A stretch of DNA of 64,000 nucleotides from positions 1 through 64,000 of the forward strand of contig CACYPU010000006.1 of assembly GCA_902776365.1 (NCBI GenBank). Direction: 5' to 3'. A program made the translations under genes and the position numbers. The notes under the pieces were generated by a model. The model had not been told where the DNA came from. It saw nothing but the letters and a program-made list of their open reading frames with translations, and ran no database searches. This DNA is from an uncultured Bacteroidota bacterium. GTDB taxonomy: Bacteria; Bacteroidota; Bacteroidia; Bacteroidales; P3. Below are positions 1-7,028 of this stretch, piece by piece. Each line of letters opens with the position of its first letter. The stretch's first letter is position 1.

Positions 1-106
1 CATTCACACATTCTCCCTCGACGTCTCCTCCTGGCCCCGCGGCACCTACCTCCTCCGCATCCTCACCCCCGCCGGCCCCACCACCAAGAAACTGCTGATC
101 CAGTAG
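1..106 (+). CDS. C-terminal end of a type IX secretion cargo protein (partial)
   Basis: The frame is open from base 2 to a TAG stop at 104-106; the start lies left of the window. The last residues read ...SWPRGTYLLRIL...TTKKLLIQ, which matches the end of the Por secretion system C-terminal sorting domain (type A): a G-x-Y-x-x-R-I strand, a turn, then a basic strand ending in K-K-L-x-I. In that family the domain directs proteins through the outer membrane by the type IX system and is removed on export. What the passenger does cannot be said. The gene's end is followed within 5 bp by a 10-bp tandem repeat. Confidence 0.75.
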   Translation, partial: IHTFSLDVSSWPRGTYLLRILTPAGPTTKKLLIQ

Positions 107-110
107 CCTG

Positions 111-160
111 GGGAGTGCAAAGGAGTGCAAGGGAGTGCAGAGGAGTGCAGGGGAGTGCAA
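111..160. repeat. Five-copy 10-bp tandem repeat, unit GGGAGTGCAA
   Basis: Five exact 10-bp steps with consensus RGGAGTGCAR, differing only at the purine positions 1 and 10. It begins 5 bp after the stop codon of the T9SS cargo gene. No inverted partner is visible. Confidence 0.9.
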
Positions 161-174
161 GACATTAGAACACC

Positions 175-195
175 AAATGTTAAATTTTAACATTT
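175..195. promoter_or_regulatory. 21-bp palindrome, copy 1
   Basis: Perfect 10-bp arms AAATGTTAAA and TTTAACATTT separated by a single T. The same palindrome with an A at its centre occurs at 431-451, and a half site (AAATGTTAAA) lies upstream of acpP near 8985. Perfect symmetry suggests a dimeric DNA-binding protein, but this is inference; it could also act as an AT-rich stem next to the terminator that follows. Confidence 0.45.
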
Positions 196-196
196 C

Positions 197-224
197 AGCC
201 ACGGTCGAAAGCCGTGGCTTTTTT
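197..224 (+). terminator. Rho-independent terminator of the T9SS cargo gene
   Basis: Stem AGCCACGG (197-204), loop of 7, stem CCGTGGCT (212-219), followed by a run of T to 224. It reads correctly for the plus-strand gene ending at 106. Confidence 0.8.
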
Positions 225-348
225 GTTTCTATCAGTTTTTCGGCTCAACCCAGGCCAATAAAATATGTTACTGAAAATCAACATTTTGCATTGTCAATAA
301 GGAGCAATTGCATAAAGGTCTGTAAATCAGCATGAAGTAGTCTCTAGG

Positions 349-430
349 TCTTACTCTACTCTTACTCTTCTCTTACTCCGCTCTTACCCCCCTATTACGA
401 TAGTAAGAGATGGGAAAAAGAGGGTAAGGG
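349..430. repeat. 11-bp periodic array with partial inverted arm (unit TCTTACTCTAC)
   Basis: Units start at 349, 360, 371 and 382 with TCTTAC conserved, and a fifth, decayed one (TATTACGATAG) at 393. The opposite strand pattern follows: GTAAGAG from 403 and GTAAGG at 424, so the array turns back on itself. The design matches the cleaner arrays at 21548-21637 and 63377-63464, with a different unit sequence. Confidence 0.8.
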
Positions 431-451
431 AAATGTTAAAATTTAACATTT
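431..451. promoter_or_regulatory. 21-bp palindrome, copy 2
   Basis: Perfect 10-bp arms AAATGTTAAA and TTTAACATTT around a single A. It is almost identical to 175-195 and, like it, sits about 30 bp or less from a terminator hairpin. Confidence 0.45.
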
Positions 452-480
452 CGACAGTGGGCTGCAGAGGGGAAAAAGAA

Positions 481-506
481 AACCCCGGGGCGATGGCTCC
501 GGGGTT
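481..506 (-). terminator. Bidirectional hairpin terminator downstream of rpsU
   Basis: Stem AACCCCGG (481-488) pairs with CCGGGGTT (499-506). On the minus strand it is followed by TTTTC-rich sequence, and on the plus strand by TTTTTC. It lies 45 bp past the rpsU stop and would end the rpmB-rpsU transcript. Confidence 0.75.
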
Positions 507-550
507 TTTCTTTCCAATGCGTTGTTTCCAACGCGAGGGGACGGAAGGGC

Positions 551-748
551 TTACTTGTCGAGCTCGGCCTGACGCAGGTGCTGGACGTAGATGGCCTTCA
601 GTCGCTTCTCGCGGTTGATGACACTGGGCTTGGTGAACTTCTGGCGCTCGCGCAGCTCTTTCACCACGCCGGTCTTCTCGAATTTGCGTTTCAGTTTCTT
701 GAGGGCTCTTTCGAGGTTGTCACCTTCTTTAATAGGAACTACGATCAT
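551..748 (-). CDS. rpsU: 30S ribosomal protein bS21
   Basis: 65-residue basic protein with the bS21 pattern: MIVVPIKEGDNLERALKKLK near the start and a K/R-rich helix (R-E-R-Q-K-F-T-K-P). It is a small-subunit protein near the 3' end of 16S rRNA. The gene lies 78 bp after rpmB on the same strand. Its start is preceded by AAAGAGGT seven bases before the ATG, a Shine-Dalgarno-like sequence that other starts examined here lack. In Bacteroidia bS21 helps to bury the anti-Shine-Dalgarno sequence, so this site may let bS21 level control its own translation. Confidence 0.95.
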   Translation of the reverse strand: MIVVPIKEGDNLERALKKLKRKFEKTGVVKELRERQKFTKPSVINREKRLKAIYVQHLRQAELDK

Positions 749-755
749 TGTTAAT

Positions 756-763
756 ACCTCTTT
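756..763 (-). promoter_or_regulatory. Unusual Shine-Dalgarno-like site of rpsU
   Basis: On the minus strand the leader reads AAAGAGGT, then ATTAACA, then ATG. GAGGT can pair with five consecutive bases of the usual 16S tail. The starts of rpmB, acpP, bamA and ompA have only A/T-rich sequence at this distance, so the site stands out. Confidence 0.55.
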
Positions 764-826
764 CTTTGTTAAGGGTTAATAATTTGATTTAGGGTTTAAA
801 AGGTTTTCAACCTTTTCAACTTTCAC

Positions 827-1066
827 TTAGAACATCAGGTGTCCCTGGGCGGCGGCATCGTTGAGAGCGGCGATGATGCCTTTCTTGTTGATGATGCGCA
901 TGCCTTTGGCGGAGACCTTCAGGGTGATCCACATGTCCTCCTCGGGAATGTAGAACTTCTTGGTCTGCAGGTTGGGGCTGAAGGTACGTTTGGTGTGGAT
1001 ACGGGAATGCGACACGTTGTTTCCCACAATCACTTTCTTTCCGGTAATTTCACATTTCTTCGACAT
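827..1066 (-). CDS. rpmB: 50S ribosomal protein bL28
   Basis: 79 residues beginning MSKKCEITGKK, followed by the typical N-x-V-S-H-S-x-x-x-T-K-R-x-F-x-P-N-L-Q sequence of bL28. It is a structural protein of the large subunit. In many Bacteroidetes rpmB is followed by rpmG; here the next gene is rpsU. A good Bacteroidetes promoter lies at 1164-1194 on the same strand, so rpmB and rpsU probably form a two-gene transcript. Confidence 0.95.
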   Translation of the reverse strand: MSKKCEITGKKVIVGNNVSHSRIHTKRTFSPNLQTKKFYIPEEDMWITLKVSAKGMRIINKKGIIAALNDAAAQGHLMF

Positions 1067-1163
1067 TGTAGTATACTTTTTATTGTTTTTTTACGTTATT
1101 TCTCTGCTTTTCCTTGTAACGGGTCGCTCCACAAGGTCGCGTTCCGTTTCAGAAAAACGGGTG

Positions 1164-1194
1164 CAAAAGTACCACCTTTTTCCGAACTGGCAAA
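1164..1194 (-). promoter_or_regulatory. Bacteroidetes-type promoter for rpmB-rpsU
   Basis: On the minus strand TTTG (1194-1191) is followed after 19 bp by TACTTTTG (1171-1164), which fits the TTTG / TAnnTTTG consensus exactly. Transcription would start near 1157, giving a leader of about 90 nt. Confidence 0.75.
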
Positions 1195-1342
1195 ATGTTT
1201 TCCCGAAAGGAAATGGTGTTTTAAGTTTTTTTAACATTTTAATAAATATAAATAACTGGAATACAATAGACTAATAAAAACCGTTAAAAGCGATTTAACA
1301 TATTTTTTTCAGCCACTTAGCAACGTTTTTTGACTTTTTCGC

Positions 1343-2401
1343 ATGGCATTTTCGCAGAAATTGGACACTTGGTTTGAGGACTTCGGGCGTGAGCTTCCCT
1401 GGCGGGGCATCGACGACCCGTATCGCATCTGGCTGTCGGAGATTATCCTTCAGCAGACGCGGATAGAGCAGGGGCGTGACTATTATCTCCGTTTCGTCGA
1501 GGCGTTCCCCACGGTGGCCGATTTGGCCGCCGCAAGCGAAGAGCAGGTGCTGCGGCTGTGGCAGGGGCTGGGCTACTATTCGCGGGCGCGCAACCTGCAT
1601 GCCGCCGCCATATATATAATGAATGAATGCGGAGGGGTGTTCCCCTCGACCTACGAGGGCATCCTGAGGATGAAGGGGGTGGGGCGCTATACCGCCGCCG
1701 CCATCGCCTCGTTTGCTTTCCGGCTGCCTCATCCCGTCATCGACGGCAATGTCTACCGTTTCGTCAGCCGCCTCTTCGGCATCGCCACGCCCATTGCCAC
1801 CGATGCGGCCTACAGGGAGTTCGAGGCGCTGCTGCTGAAGAAGATAGACCGGCGGCGGCCCGACCGCTTCAATGCCGCCCTGATGGACTTCGGCTCGCTG
1901 CAGTGCAAGCCGCAGCCCGACTGCACGGCGTGTCCTTTCGCCGACGAGTGTGTGGCGCTGCGCACCGGGCGTGTCGACATGCTGCCCGTGAAGGCCCCCA
2001 AGGCCAAGCCCAAGGACCGCTGGTTCTATTATTTCGACCTCCGGTGGAAGGAAGACGGCGTGGAGCATACACTGGTGGAGCAGCGCGAAGGGAAGGACAT
2101 CTGGCGCGGCCTCTACCAGTTCCCCCTGCTGGAGACCGCCGAGGAGTTGGACGAGAAGCAGTTACGGAAAGAAGCAAAAAGATTCGCACAGGAAACCTTT
2201 CACCTCTCACCTTTCACCTTTCACCTCTCATCCCCCTTCCTCCACCAGCTCACCCACCGCACCATCCATGCGCTTTTTTTGCGTGCCGAACTTGCCTCGC
2301 GGCCGCTCCTTTTGCCCGAAAAAACACGTGTCGTGACGACAGGGGAAATAAAAAATATCCCCGTGTCGAGATTGATTGATAGGTATTTGCAGTCTTTGTG
2401 A
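1343..2401 (+). CDS. mutY: A/G-specific adenine DNA glycosylase MutY
   Basis: 352 residues. It removes adenine mispaired with 8-oxoguanine. The N-terminal domain has the catalytic Glu33 in LSEIILQQTR, the helix-hairpin-helix MKGVGRYTAAAI (110-121) and the catalytic Asp134 in VIDGNVYRF. The four iron-sulfur cysteines are C188, C194, C197 and C203, a C-X5-C-X2-C-X5-C spacing that is one residue shorter in the first gap than the usual C-X6-C. The C-terminal Nudix-like domain contains an inserted stretch FHLSPFTFHLS (about 286-296) encoded by five 7-bp repeats. ssb follows 90 bp downstream, a common Bacteroidetes order. Confidence 0.93.
   Translation: MAFSQKLDTWFEDFGRELPWRGIDDPYRIWLSEIILQQTRIEQGRDYYLRFVEAFPTVADLAAASEEQVLRLWQGLGYYSRARNLHAAAIYIMNECGGVFPSTYEGILRMKGVGRYTAAAIASFAFRLPHPVIDGNVYRFVSRLFGIATPIATDAAYREFEALLLKKIDRRRPDRFNAALMDFGSLQCKPQPDCTACPFADECVALRTGRVDMLPVKAPKAKPKDRWFYYFDLRWKEDGVEHTLVEQREGKDIWRGLYQFPLLETAEELDEKQLRKEAKRFAQETFHLSPFTFHLSSPFLHQLTHRTIHALFLRAELASRPLLLPEKTRVVTTGEIKNIPVSRLIDRYLQSL
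2195..2229 (+). repeat. Five 7-bp repeats (ACCTYTC) inside mutY
   Basis: Five consecutive heptamers ACCTTTC, ACCTCTC, ACCTTTC, ACCTTTC, ACCTCTC. They remain in frame and encode HLSPFTFHLS. The same heptamer occurs in the wecB-like gene and in a polysaccharide deacetylase gene of this window. Confidence 0.9.
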
Positions 2402-2491
2402 ATATCTTTATTTCGCAATGTCGGAAAAAAGTGGTATTTTCGCAGTCGCATTTAGGTAAAAAATAAGGTACAAAAAAACTAAAGAAAAAGC

Positions 2492-2923
2492 ATGATTGGA
2501 GTAAACAAAGTAATCTTGGTTGGAAACGTTGGAAGAGTTCCTGATGTAGTCACTTTCCCCTCCGAGGGTTCGGCACCTGTCAAGAAGGCGTCGTTCCCCC
2601 TCGCCACAACAGAATACCGTCGTAACCGAGACAACGAGAGAGTAGAAATCACCGAATGGCACAATGTGGTGTGCTGGCGTGGCCTGGCCGACATCGCCGA
2701 GCGCATCCTCCACAAGGGTGCCCAAATCTATATTGAAGGGCGGCTCCAGAGCCGCACCTGGGAGGACAAAGAAGGCAACAAGCGCCATGTCACCGAGGTG
2801 GTGGCCGACAACCTGCTGCTCCTCTCCAGCCGTCAGCGCAGCGACGAGTCCCAGCAGGTGAACAATCCCCTGATGGATATCATCAATGCCGACACCGAAC
2901 CGCTGGGCGACCTTCCGTTCTGA
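2492..2923 (+). CDS. ssb: Single-stranded DNA-binding protein
   Basis: 143 residues. OB-fold protein that coats single-stranded DNA in replication and repair: begins MIGVNKVILVGNVGRVPDV, with W-H-N-V-V-C-W in the core and IYIEGRLQSRTWEDKEGNKR. The tail ends G-D-L-P-F, the usual acidic and hydrophobic tip through which SSB recruits partners. It lies downstream of mutY and converges on pgi. Confidence 0.95.
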   Translation: MIGVNKVILVGNVGRVPDVVTFPSEGSAPVKKASFPLATTEYRRNRDNERVEITEWHNVVCWRGLADIAERILHKGAQIYIEGRLQSRTWEDKEGNKRHVTEVVADNLLLLSSRQRSDESQQVNNPLMDIINADTEPLGDLPF

Positions 2924-2932
2924 GAAAAGAGA

Positions 2933-2960
2933 GGCCGGCGCCTGCTAGCAGGCGCCGGCC
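2933..2960. terminator. Perfect 28-bp palindrome between convergent ssb and pgi
   Basis: GGCCGGCGCCTGCT followed by its exact complement AGCAGGCGCCGGCC. It can form a very stable GC-rich hairpin and lies between the two stop codons. It lacks a clear T run, so it may act as a bidirectional terminator or 3' stabiliser. Confidence 0.55.
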
Positions 2961-2986
2961 GATAAATACCGACAGATGGTTCTATC

Positions 2987-4294
2987 CTAGAATCCCGGCT
3001 TCCCGAGGAGTCGGAACATGTTCTTTTTGTATGCCTCCACGCCGGGCTGGTCGAAGGGGTTGACGCCGAGGGTGTAGCCGCTGAGGCCGCAGGCAAACTC
3101 GAAGAAGTAGATGAGCTGGCCGAGGACATATTCGTCGATGCGTTCCACCTCGAGCTCGAGGACGGGCACGCCGCCCGAGACATGGGCCTCGATGGTGCCC
3201 TGCATGGCGCAGTCGTTGATTTCGGTGAGGCTCTTGCCCACCAAGTAGTTGATCCCGTCCAGATTCTTCTCATCGGTGGGCACAGGCACGTGTGTGGCGG
3301 GCTGCTTTACATGCAGCATGGTCTCCATCATCAGACGTTCGCCGTCCTGCACATACTGGCCCATCGAGTGCAGGTCGGTGGTGATGCTCAGGCTGTGGGG
3401 CAGCAGGCCTTTGTGCTCTTTGCCCTCGCTCTCGCCGTAGAGTTGCTTCCACCATTCGGCCAAGTAGCGCAGGTTGGGCAGCGCGCTCACCAGCATCTCC
3501 ACCTTCACGCCGCTACGGTAAAGGACGTTTCGGGCGGCGGCATACATCATGGCGGGGTTCTCCTCGAGGGTCTCTTTCTCGATGCAGACTTTGCGCATGT
3601 CGCGGGCACCCTGCATCAGCTGGTCGACATCATAGCCGGCCATAGCGATGGGCAGCAGTCCCACGGGGGTGAGCACGGAGAAGCGGCCTCCCACATTGTC
3701 GGGGATGACATACATGGGATAGCCTTCCTGCACGGCGATGGTGTGCAGCGCTCCTTTCCGGGCGTCGGTGATGGCTACGATGCGCTGGCGCGCCTCTTCC
3801 TTTCCGTATTTCTTCTCCAGGTGGGCTTTCACGATGCGGAACGCCACGGCAGGTTCGGTGGTGGTGCCCGACTTGGAGATAACGGCGACGCTGTAGTCCT
3901 CGCGATCCAGCAGCGTCAACAGCTGGCTGTAGTAGTCTTCGCCGAGGGTGTGGCCGGCATAGACGATGTAGGGTTTCTCTCCCCGCACCATGGAGGCGAA
4001 TTCCGACTGCAGGGCCTCGATGACCATGCGGGCGCCGAGGTAGGACCCACCGATGCCGATGACCACAAAAAGCTTGCTCTTGGCACTCAGCCGTTGGGCG
4101 TCTGCTTTCAGACGGCAGAATTCTTCATGGTCGTAATCTTCCGGAAGGTTGACCCAGCCAAGGAAATCGTTGCCTGCGGCATCCCCTTTCAGCAAGTGCT
4201 CTTTGGCTTTTTTGACCTCGGGGAGGACTTGATAGAGAGACTCTTGGCCGAGATTACTGGGCAAATGGCCCGTTTTGACGTTGAAATGTTCCAT
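2987..4294 (-). CDS. pgi: Glucose-6-phosphate isomerase
   Basis: 435 residues, the shorter form of the enzyme found in Bacteroidetes and Firmicutes. It interconverts glucose 6-phosphate and fructose 6-phosphate. Visible signatures are VVIGIGGSYLGARMVIEAL (sugar-phosphate site), SKSGTTTEPAVAFR, GGRFSVLTPVGLLPIA and SEGKEHKGLLPHSLSITTDLHS with the catalytic Glu/His region, and a late VEAYKKNMF lysine. It also supplies fructose 6-phosphate, the precursor of the GDP-mannose used by gmd/fcl in the polysaccharide locus. Confidence 0.95.
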   Translation of the reverse strand: MEHFNVKTGHLPSNLGQESLYQVLPEVKKAKEHLLKGDAAGNDFLGWVNLPEDYDHEEFCRLKADAQRLSAKSKLFVVIGIGGSYLGARMVIEALQSEFASMVRGEKPYIVYAGHTLGEDYYSQLLTLLDREDYSVAVISKSGTTTEPAVAFRIVKAHLEKKYGKEEARQRIVAITDARKGALHTIAVQEGYPMYVIPDNVGGRFSVLTPVGLLPIAMAGYDVDQLMQGARDMRKVCIEKETLEENPAMMYAAARNVLYRSGVKVEMLVSALPNLRYLAEWWKQLYGESEGKEHKGLLPHSLSITTDLHSMGQYVQDGERLMMETMLHVKQPATHVPVPTDEKNLDGINYLVGKSLTEINDCAMQGTIEAHVSGGVPVLELEVERIDEYVLGQLIYFFEFACGLSGYTLGVNPFDQPGVEAYKKNMFRLLGKPGF

Positions 4295-4441
4295 ATTTTT
4301 GCTCCTTTTTTTGATGTAAATTCCTATTTTTTAGGCTCTAAAAAGAGGTTTTATAAAAATTTTTTAATTCGTAACTTCAATATTTTCTTGTAATTAACGA
4401 AAAATGAAAAAAAATATTTTTCATGTTTGAAAAAAAATATG

Positions 4442-4449
4442 TATTTTTG
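4442..4449 (+). promoter_or_regulatory. Probable -7 element for the OmpA gene
   Basis: TATTTTTG matches TAnnTTTG. The nearest TTTG upstream (4426-4429) is only 12 bp away, shorter than usual, so the -33 part is uncertain. The start codon is 88 bp downstream. Confidence 0.45.
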
Positions 4450-4536
4450 CACTTGATTTCTATAGTGTACCACTATGGACTTCAGAGAACAAAATAGATA
4501 AAAAAAAGAATATAATAACTATTAAAAAGATTCAAT

Positions 4537-5805
4537 ATGATGAAAAAATTAATCAAAGTGGGCGTCGTGATGTCGCTTCTGCTGGCCTCCACGAACGCCT
4601 TCGCCCAGGAAAAGGCCGAGTATCCTAGCTACGGTTTCTGGAGTGACTGGTCGATTGGTGGCGGTCTCGCCGCTACTTGGCAGTTGGGTCAGCATTCTTG
4701 GAACGATGAAGCCCCCGACTACCGTGACCTTTGGAGAAGATCCATCAACGTAGGTGCCGACCTCTTCTTCCAGAAGAAGTTGAACCATGTGTGGGACTTC
4801 CGTCTCCGCATGTCCTTCCCCACCTTCTGGCGCGGTCGTGCAGACAACTCCGACAATGTTATGGCTCGTTATCTCTCCGCTACCGCTGAGATGATGTTCT
4901 CCATCAACAACGCCATCTACGGCTACAATCCCGAAGATTGCCACCACAGTTGGTATCTCTTCGCTGGTGCTGGTGGAGCTTACGTCAGACATCCCGAAAC
5001 CACCACTTATGCCAACAGCGACATGGGTCAGGTTCTTCCTGCCCTCAACGCTGGTCTCGGCTACAGCCTCCAGCTCTGCGAAGACTGGTCCTTCTATGTT
5101 GAAGGTGAAGCCAACTTCAATGACTGGCACCCCGAATTCTGGAAAGATTTCCTGGATTGGAACTATGTCCATTTCACTCTGCACACTGGCGTGATGTACA
5201 ACCTCGGTCTCACCGAGGCTGACAAGGCCCTCCAGAATCAGAAAAAACAGGTCACCCAGGAGAACATCAACGCTCTCACTTCTCAGCTCAACAACGTCGA
5301 GCGTAATCTCACCGCTTCGCGCAACAACGAGCAGAAACTCAACAAGCAGATCGAAGAGCTCAAGGATCAGCTCGCCCAGGCTCTGCAGCAGCAGGGTAAT
5401 GGCAACTGCGCCGCCGCCGACAGCCTCCAGGCCGTCATCGACCAGCTCAAGAAAGATCAGCTGAAATACTACGGTATGCCTTTCTCCGTCCTCTATGGTG
5501 TTGACGAGTGGAATGTCTCCGATAACGAGGAAGCCAAAGTCAAGGCCGTTGCCCGCGTCATGAAGGACAACCCCGACATCAAGATTCTCGTTGTTGGTTT
5601 CGCCGACTACACTGGCAGCGACGACTACAACATGAAGCTCTCCGAGAAGCGCGCCAAAGAGGTCAAGCGTCTCCTTGTCAAGCGCTACGGTATCGACGAG
5701 GATCGCATCAGCGTCGACTTCAAGGGTAAACAGAAGGATTATGCCTTCGGCGACATCCAGTATGCCCTCAACCGCCGCGTCAGCTTCTATCGCGTGATTG
5801 AATAG
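4537..5805 (+). CDS. OmpA family outer-membrane protein with coiled coil
   Basis: 422 residues. Signal peptide MMKKLIKVGVVMSLLLASTNAFAQ, an aromatic-rich beta-barrel part (about 25-225), a Q/N-rich coiled coil (about 228-300, ending N-G-N-C-A-A-A-D-S-L) and a C-terminal OmpA peptidoglycan-binding domain (about 315-422) with GFADYTGSDDYNMKLSEKRA and NRRVSFY. It probably ties the outer membrane to the cell wall. It is monocistronic, closed by a strong hairpin at 5830-5861. Codon use is strongly biased (AAG, CTC, GGT), which suggests high expression. Confidence 0.9.
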   Translation: MMKKLIKVGVVMSLLLASTNAFAQEKAEYPSYGFWSDWSIGGGLAATWQLGQHSWNDEAPDYRDLWRRSINVGADLFFQKKLNHVWDFRLRMSFPTFWRGRADNSDNVMARYLSATAEMMFSINNAIYGYNPEDCHHSWYLFAGAGGAYVRHPETTTYANSDMGQVLPALNAGLGYSLQLCEDWSFYVEGEANFNDWHPEFWKDFLDWNYVHFTLHTGVMYNLGLTEADKALQNQKKQVTQENINALTSQLNNVERNLTASRNNEQKLNKQIEELKDQLAQALQQQGNGNCAAADSLQAVIDQLKKDQLKYYGMPFSVLYGVDEWNVSDNEEAKVKAVARVMKDNPDIKILVVGFADYTGSDDYNMKLSEKRAKEVKRLLVKRYGIDEDRISVDFKGKQKDYAFGDIQYALNRRVSFYRVIE

Positions 5806-5829
5806 TTCCCTACTGAACTATAAAATTTC

Positions 5830-5861
5830 AGAGCGGGAGTTCCCTTCGGAATTCCCGCTCT
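5830..5861. terminator. Bidirectional hairpin terminator
   Basis: AGAGCGGGA (5830-5838) pairs with TCCCGCTCT (5853-5861), with the stem extended inward around a CTTC loop, then CCTTTTTC on the plus strand. It separates the convergent OmpA genes. Confidence 0.8.
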
Positions 5862-5882
5862 CCTTTTTCGGTGGTCTCTCAG

Positions 5883-7028
5883 CTATCGGCTGAGCACCCG
5901 GTATTCTACCCGGCGGTTCTTCTGACGTCCTTCGGCGGTGCTGTTATCTGCCACGGGTTCGCTCTTGCCAAACCCTTTCCAGGATAGGCGCTCTTTGTCG
6001 ATGCCCATGGATACCAAGTGGTCGACCACGGCACGTGCACGGTTCTCCGAGAGCTTCTGGTTGTGTTCCACGGTTCCTTGGTTGTCGGTATGTCCACGCA
6101 GCTCAATGGCCATCCCGGGGTTCTTCTCCAACAGTTCTTTCAGCTTGACCAACTCATTGTATGATTGTTGTAGCACCTCGCTCTTGTCTATGGCGAAATA
6201 GATATTCTCCAGTAGGACGACTTCGCCCACCTCGGGGACTTCCACGGGTGTCTCGGGTTCGGGCGTGGCGGACTCCTGCTCGATGCATACCACGCTCACG
6301 TCGTCGATGTAATAGTAGGCTCCGTGCAGGGGCGTCTTTTCTTCGCGTGTTGATACGACTCTTGATTTATTGAACGGGAAGAAGTTGCCTATGGTGAGGA
6401 ATGTCTCTCCGCCCTCGGCCGTGAACTCCCCAGAGATTTCCATCCATTCGCGGGTTTCGGTCAAAAGCCTCTCGCGAGGGTTGACAACCTGGGGCTCAAA
6501 ATATACTGCTATGGATTGACTCCCTTGTTCTCCCATGTCTATGGTTTCCCGGTTCATCACGATTCCTAGCGTGGTGTCTTCTATGCATTCTTTGGTAAAC
6601 AAGGCTCCAAGTGTTGTTGCAGCATGGGGCGATTTTTCCGACAGACTCACCCAGAAACTCACCCTGTAGCGTTTGCCGGCGACAAGGGGGGTCTTGAGTT
6701 TTGTTTGGAGATATTCTCGATACTGGTCCCGCGAGCAGTAGATGCCGCAATAGGCATTGCCACTCCGGGCACTTTGGGAACCCAGTTTGTTCAGCGGGAC
6801 AGAACATTCCCTACCGCCACAGGAGTTGAAGTAGTCACTGCTTCCGGCAGTGGGCTGCCACCAGGCGTCGACTTCCTGCATCACACCTAGCGCCTCAATG
6901 CGTTGTGGACATTCGCGATGCTCCTCGAACGATGGATTATATACCATGTTCTCAGTGGCTTGAGAATAGGCAGGCGTGGCTGAGAGCAAGAAAATGATGC
7001 TTATGATGTTCCTCCAGTGGTATTTCAT
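5883..7028 (-). CDS. OmpA-domain protein with N-terminal jelly-roll-like domain
   Basis: 381 residues: signal peptide ending Y-S-Q, then MVYNPSFEEHRECP and a beta-rich, cysteine-containing domain (about 27-250) resembling carbohydrate-binding jelly rolls (R-Y-R-V-S-F-W-V-S and Y-Y-Y-I-D-D-V-S-V), then an OmpA domain (about 270-381) with ELRGHTDNQGTVEHNQKLSE and NRRVEYRV. It is probably cell-wall anchored in the periplasm; a sugar ligand is inference. Its start overlaps the preceding glycosyltransferase by 4 bp, so it belongs to the purN transcript. Confidence 0.85.
   Translation of the reverse strand: MKYHWRNIISIIFLLSATPAYSQATENMVYNPSFEEHRECPQRIEALGVMQEVDAWWQPTAGSSDYFNSCGGRECSVPLNKLGSQSARSGNAYCGIYCSRDQYREYLQTKLKTPLVAGKRYRVSFWVSLSEKSPHAATTLGALFTKECIEDTTLGIVMNRETIDMGEQGSQSIAVYFEPQVVNPRERLLTETREWMEISGEFTAEGGETFLTIGNFFPFNKSRVVSTREEKTPLHGAYYYIDDVSVVCIEQESATPEPETPVEVPEVGEVVLLENIYFAIDKSEVLQQSYNELVKLKELLEKNPGMAIELRGHTDNQGTVEHNQKLSENRARAVVDHLVSMGIDKERLSWKGFGKSEPVADNSTAEGRQKNRRVEYRVLSR

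Larger units (their letters stand above)
107..550. other. Gene-free intergenic region between the T9SS cargo gene and rpsU
   Basis: No convincing coding frame in 444 bp. The stretch is dense in structure: a 10-bp tandem array (111-160), a 21-bp palindrome (175-195), a hairpin terminator (197-224), plain AT-rich sequence (225-348) in which I see nothing, an 11-bp periodic array (349-430), a second copy of the palindrome (431-451) and a bidirectional hairpin (481-506). The flanking genes converge on it. Confidence 0.7.

Noticed and set aside
2195..2229. Sequencing error or frameshift in mutY at the heptamer tract
   Set aside because: The frame stays open and conserved MutY sequence resumes after the tract (LHQLTHRTIHALF), so the insert is in frame.
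3182..4393. 403-residue open frame opposite pgi
   Set aside because: pgi on the other strand is unambiguous; the plus-strand translation is His/Gly/Val-rich with no family features.
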